Assembly (NCBI GenBank): GCA_036311285.1
Contig: JAXJQF010000018.1
Span: forward strand, 1-37,597
Direction: 5' to 3'
DNA from: JAXJQF01 sp036311285
Lineage (GTDB): Bacteria > Pseudomonadota > Gammaproteobacteria > Enterobacterales > Succinivibrionaceae
DNA: 37,597 nt
Numbering within the stretch: the stretch's first letter is position 1; every line of letters starts with the position of its first letter. Of this stretch, positions 35,338 to 37,597 are shown piece by piece. Position numbers and translations under genes: made by a program. Below the pieces are notes generated by a model. That model saw only the letters and a program-made list of their open reading frames with translations. It was not told where the DNA came from and did no database searches.

Positions 35338-35366
35338 TTGCGTTTTGTGAGAAATATCACTATTAT
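35338..35366 (+). promoter_or_regulatory. Sigma-70 promoter of the twin-peptide operon
   Basis: TTGCGT (35338-35343), a 17-base spacer and TATTAT (35361-35366). Transcription would start near 35373, leaving a ~50-base leader before the first peptide ATG. The spacer is filled by a CRP-like palindrome. Confidence 0.65.
35346..35361 (+). promoter_or_regulatory. CRP-like operator inside the promoter
   Basis: TGTGA-GAAATA-TCACT matches the CRP consensus TGTGA-N6-TCACA at 9 of 10 half-site positions. It lies between the -35 and -10 elements, so a CRP/FNR-family protein bound here should repress. Confidence 0.5.
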
Positions 35367-35424
35367 GTAATTGTGAGTTGGAAACAACGAGCAAAATAAA
35401 TATAAATATAATGAGGAAATAAAT

Positions 35425-35511
35425 ATGAAAAGATTATTTTTAAAGAAATTAGCTAACACTCGCAGATTAGCACCTGTTACAGCTAAGTACAACTTCGAAT
35501 ACATTAAGTAA
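35425..35511 (+). CDS. 28-aa basic peptide, copy 1 of a tandem pair
   Basis: A 28-codon frame beginning MKRLFLKK and ending YNFEYIK. GAGGA stands 8 bases before the ATG. The peptide has eight Lys/Arg and one Glu, no signal peptide and no long hydrophobic segment. It is the same length as the next frame, with 13 of 28 identical residues without gaps (positions 1, 3-8, 17, 18, 22, 24, 26, 28). The shared pattern is MxRLFLKK...PV[TS]xxYxFxY[IV]K. Because the two copies have diverged but kept the frame, length and ends, selection at the protein level is likely. A promoter upstream and a terminator downstream frame the pair. I know no family with this pattern. Roles to consider: secreted or signalling peptide, small regulatory protein, or antimicrobial. 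Confidence 0.75.
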   Translation: MKRLFLKKLANTRRLAPVTAKYNFEYIK

Positions 35512-35582
35512 TCGATTCTGTACACAAGAACAATTTGTAGTTATTATCATCAACCTTCTTGAAAAAGAATAAGGAAAACAAA

Positions 35583-35669
35583 ATGTTAAGATTATTTTTA
35601 AAGAAGAATGACATTGTAGTAGCATATCCTCCAGTATCGAAAGCTTACGGCTTCAGCTACGTAAAATAA
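35583..35669 (+). CDS. 28-aa basic peptide, copy 2 of a tandem pair
   Basis: A 28-codon frame beginning MLRLFLKK and ending YGFSYVK, 71 bases after the first copy. AAGGA stands 7 bases before its ATG. It keeps the N-terminal RLFLKK, the central PV and the alternating aromatic end Y-x-F-x-Y-[IV]-K of copy 1, but the middle (NDIVVAYPP) is different and less basic (five Lys/Arg, one Asp). DNA identity is highest over the first 24 bases. It is followed by a 9-bp inverted repeat (TAGCTAAAA at 35686-35694 with 35725-35733) and then the operon terminator. Confidence 0.75.
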   Translation: MLRLFLKKNDIVVAYPPVSKAYGFSYVK

Positions 35670-35776
35670 TATAATACAAATACGTTAGCTAAAATGCCTT
35701 AAAAGCCTTACATATACATATAAATTTTAGCTATTACACTGTACATTAAATAAAACATAAATAAATTAGACCAAAA

Positions 35777-35799
35777 GAGAGCCCAAAAGGCTCTTTTTT
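35777..35799 (+). terminator. Terminator of the twin-peptide operon
   Basis: GAGCC (35779-35783) pairs with GGCTC (35889-equivalent arm at 35789-35793), extended by A-T, loop CAAAA, followed by a run of T to 35799. It defines the 3' end of the peptide transcript. Confidence 0.88.
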
Positions 35800-36194
35800 A
35801 GTTTTCTTAATCTATTTTTATTATATTTAGAAGTTTAAAGCCTTAAAAGACAATACTTTTACTAGTTAAGATAATAAATTTTCTAAAACTCAATTAACTT
35901 TAACACATCCAAACTTAAACAACATCCCCAAAAATACAAGGCTATATTTTTTTTATAAATGTGAGACATACAATAATTTTTGAAATAAAAAAATTTTTTA
36001 ATAGGATTTTGATCATAGTATTGTTAAAATATAAGTATGGTTAGCTATAAAACCAATACAGAATACAAAAAATTATGATTCTTTTATAGGTCATATAAGC
36101 GAGAACATAATAAACATATAAGGCTTTTGTTAAAACTTGTCATATCCCCGAAAATGAATAAAGCATAGACGAAGGTCGATAAAACTGATTGATT
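35800..36194. other. AT-rich gap upstream of the VanY-like gene
   Basis: TTTTGA (36007-36012) and TATAAG (36030-36035) are 17 bases apart and may be the promoter of the VanY-like gene. A four-codon frame (ATGAATAAAGCATAG) near 36154 is too short to call. Nothing else seen. Confidence 0.4.
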
Positions 36195-36890
36195 ATGAGT
36201 ATAAAATATTATGATCCAAAGCTTGCTCATGGATTCGTGTCAACGCATTGTTTAGTTAATAAAGATTGTCCTAACTTAATGTTGACTGCGAAAACGTGGC
36301 AAGCTTTTCATATTATGCAAGAAGCTGCTCTAAAAGATGGTATCAAACTAGAAATTGCTTCAGCATTTCGTTCATTCGAAAGACAAAAATTAATCTTTTC
36401 AGAAAAGTTTAAAGGCAATCGCCCTGTTCTTACTCCTGAAGAAGATGTAATTGAAAATTTTAATTCTCTAAGTGACCTTGAAAAAGTAAAAGCAATAACT
36501 TTCTTTAGTGCAATACCTGGTTTATCTCGTCATCATTATGGAACAGACATAGATGTATATGCATCTAACCTATTATCTGAAAATGAAAAACTAAATCTAA
36601 CCAATAAAGTATACTCAACAGGAAGCCAAGCAAAACTAAGCGAATGGTTAACTGACAATATGCAAAAATTTTATTTTTTTAGGCCATACCAAACAAAAAA
36701 CTCGTTATATGCAAACGAACTTTGGCATATAAGCTATTACCCAGAAGCAGACAAATTTACAGAGCATTTAGATAAAGTCGAATGTTTAGATTTTCTTTCA
36801 AAAAATATTGATTTTGGACGTGAAGCTATATTAAATATTGTAGAAAATGAGTTTGACGATAGATTTAAACTGTTTTTTAATAAGTTTTAG
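36195..36890 (+). CDS. VanY-like D-alanyl-D-alanine carboxypeptidase (M15B)
   Basis: The 231-residue protein has the zinc-peptidase pattern of family M15 (VanY/DacY). SRHHYGTDID (111-120) supplies zinc ligands H114 and, most likely, D120 or D118. ELWHIS (175-180) supplies the catalytic Glu and the third ligand H178. ASAFRSFERQ (56-65) matches the conserved SgyRs-xxxQ segment. Such enzymes trim the terminal D-Ala from peptidoglycan peptides. There is no signal peptide or anchor, so the protein may act in the cytoplasm on precursors or recycled peptides, or be exported another way. I chose ATG 36195; an in-frame TTG at 36189 is closer to the GAAGG at 36171-36175 and is a real alternative. Confidence 0.85.
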   Translation: MSIKYYDPKLAHGFVSTHCLVNKDCPNLMLTAKTWQAFHIMQEAALKDGIKLEIASAFRSFERQKLIFSEKFKGNRPVLTPEEDVIENFNSLSDLEKVKAITFFSAIPGLSRHHYGTDIDVYASNLLSENEKLNLTNKVYSTGSQAKLSEWLTDNMQKFYFFRPYQTKNSLYANELWHISYYPEADKFTEHLDKVECLDFLSKNIDFGREAILNIVENEFDDRFKLFFNKF

Positions 36891-37156
36891 AGATTTTAAC
36901 AAGTAAAATCATGAGATACATCATAAATTTGAACAATTCTTACTCAAAATAAAAGAAAACCAACAAATTTATTGAAATAATTAACTTATAAAACCAAAAA
37001 AAATTAAAACAACAATTCAAAATTAACAAAAAAAATAGTAAAGCGTATTATTAAAAAAATATAAATAAAATAAACAAGAGTTATAAATACATATTTACAA
37101 AACAACAATTAATAAAATATGTTTATTTATAACAAAATAGATATTAATTGGGATAA

Positions 37157-37240
37157 AGAGCTGGTCAGGACAGAATTCTTATAATAAACAAACAACCAAA
37201 CACTGCCTGCTGCTCTCAATATATAATTATGATCGAGAGG
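37157..37240 (+). promoter_or_regulatory. Competing inverted repeats upstream of 75-aa gene
   Basis: AGAGC (37157-37161) with CAGG (37166-37169) and CAG (37171-37173) can pair with CTG, CCTG and GCTCT (37203-37216). CTCTC (37213-37217) can instead pair with GAGAG (37235-37239), which is the ribosome-binding site of the next gene. TATAAT at 37180-37185 lies in the loop and could be a -10 without a clear -35. Whether this is an RNA switch or a DNA operator is not decided. The rest of the gap 36891-37156 is AT-rich with no features seen. Confidence 0.35.
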
Positions 37241-37247
37241 TTTGTTT

Positions 37248-37475
37248 ATGACTATTTTAGTATTATGTTTAATTATTGCTTCAACATTTACTATTTCTTT
37301 AATCTATCTTGCATATCGCGAAAGTTTAATTATAGGTGAACAACATCTAAGAAACTATTCTATTCGTATAGAAAAGCAACGCGATGAAATTATGAATGAT
37401 GAATCATTATCTGAAAAAGAAAAGCAAGAAAAGATTGTTACTTTATTAAGCGAATACGAAGAATACAGTTTCTAA
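37248..37475 (+). CDS. Small single-pass membrane protein, 75 aa
   Basis: I do not recognise the family. Residues 2-21 form one membrane helix (TILVLCLIIASTFTISLIYLA), followed by a charged, probably coiled-coil cytoplasmic tail rich in Glu and Lys (RIEKQRDEIMNDESLSEKEK). GAGAGG lies 7 bases before ATG 37248, which is why I start there and not at the in-frame TTG six bases upstream. The upstream sequence can fold over this ribosome-binding site. It precedes a further gene on the same strand by about 80 bases. Confidence 0.72.
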   Translation: MTILVLCLIIASTFTISLIYLAYRESLIIGEQHLRNYSIRIEKQRDEIMNDESLSEKEKQEKIVTLLSEYEEYSF

Positions 37476-37553
37476 CTGTTTGGGTGTGACATAAAATTCG
37501 TGTATTCCTGTTAAGTCTGTTAATATTAAAGACTTAATTGGAGTTATATGAAT

Positions 37554-37597
37554 ATGGCAAAAAAAGATATTAAGCGAAATCCAGCTGCTGAAAAAAT
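37554..37597 (+). CDS. Start of a gene cut by the window end
   Basis: ATG 37554, with GGAG at 37540-37543, opens a frame reading MAKKDIKRNPAAEK before the window ends. An in-frame ATG at 37548 is an alternative, with spacing of only 4 bases to the GGAG. The product cannot be identified from 14 residues. Confidence 0.55.
   Translation, partial: MAKKDIKRNPAAEK

Noticed and set aside
35407..35412. Perfect TATAAT just before the first peptide
   Set aside because: A start from it would remove the ribosome-binding site (35413-35417), so the TTGCGT/TATTAT promoter further upstream is preferred.
35334..35525. 63-aa minus-strand frame across the first 28-aa peptide
   Set aside because: It has no ribosome-binding site, lies antisense to the promoter and peptide 1, and its AT-rich hydrophobic composition is that of a shadow frame.

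Overview
The window comes from an AT-rich (about 70 % AT by eye) Gram-negative bacterium, most likely a host-associated gammaproteobacterium. The best clues are close E. coli-type SerA, AroG, Apt, RapZ, NadK and trigger factor, a ybhGFSR-type exporter operon, and a CsrB-type regulatory RNA. Gene neighbourhoods are rearranged: tig has no clpP/clpX after it and rapZ is away from rpoN/ptsN. I cannot name the genus. A methyl-accepting chemotaxis protein and a FliA (sigma-28) promoter in front of a YjfB-like gene suggest the cell is flagellated and motile.

Layout. 1-5000 is an accessory block on the minus strand. It holds a hypothetical protein, then (in transcription order from 4978 down) a 471-aa protein with an HNH-like motif and a glycine/alanine-rich membrane stretch, a 329-aa glycine-rich membrane protein, a strong internal terminator, a YkgJ-type cysteine-cluster protein and a radical SAM/SPASM protein. 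5000-5730 holds a poly-T tract, three degenerate repeats resembling insertion-sequence ends, and a CsrB-like sRNA with its promoter, candidate UvrY sites and terminator. 5860-10640 is housekeeping on the minus strand: tig, serA, aroG. 10640-16240 has a 1126-aa soluble hybrid sensor kinase and a 622-aa protein of unknown function. 16600-18180 has the FliA-controlled YjfB-like gene and an unknown membrane-anchored protein whose ribosome-binding site matches the CsrA consensus. 18300-23150 has apt, a LEA14-like lipoprotein, a cytoplasmic GH84 O-GlcNAcase-like enzyme, tRNA-Pro(UGG) and the chemotaxis receptor. 23600-29550 has a small unknown gene and the ybhGFSR operon. 29640-34900 has a Sel1-repeat lipoprotein, nadK, a membrane protein with a bacterial PH domain, and rapZ. 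35340-35800 is a compact, previously unannotated-looking transcription unit for two homologous 28-residue basic peptides. The window ends with a VanY-like peptidase, a small single-pass membrane protein and the start of a further gene.

The strongest candidates for something new are (1) the twin 28-aa peptide operon at 35338-35799, with a near-consensus CRP-like palindrome inside its promoter, (2) the HNH-like/membrane-protein/YkgJ/radical SAM locus at 1070-4978, and (3) the CsrB-like RNA at 5601-5725 together with a likely CsrA target at 17488. All calls are from reading the sequence; no database search was possible.
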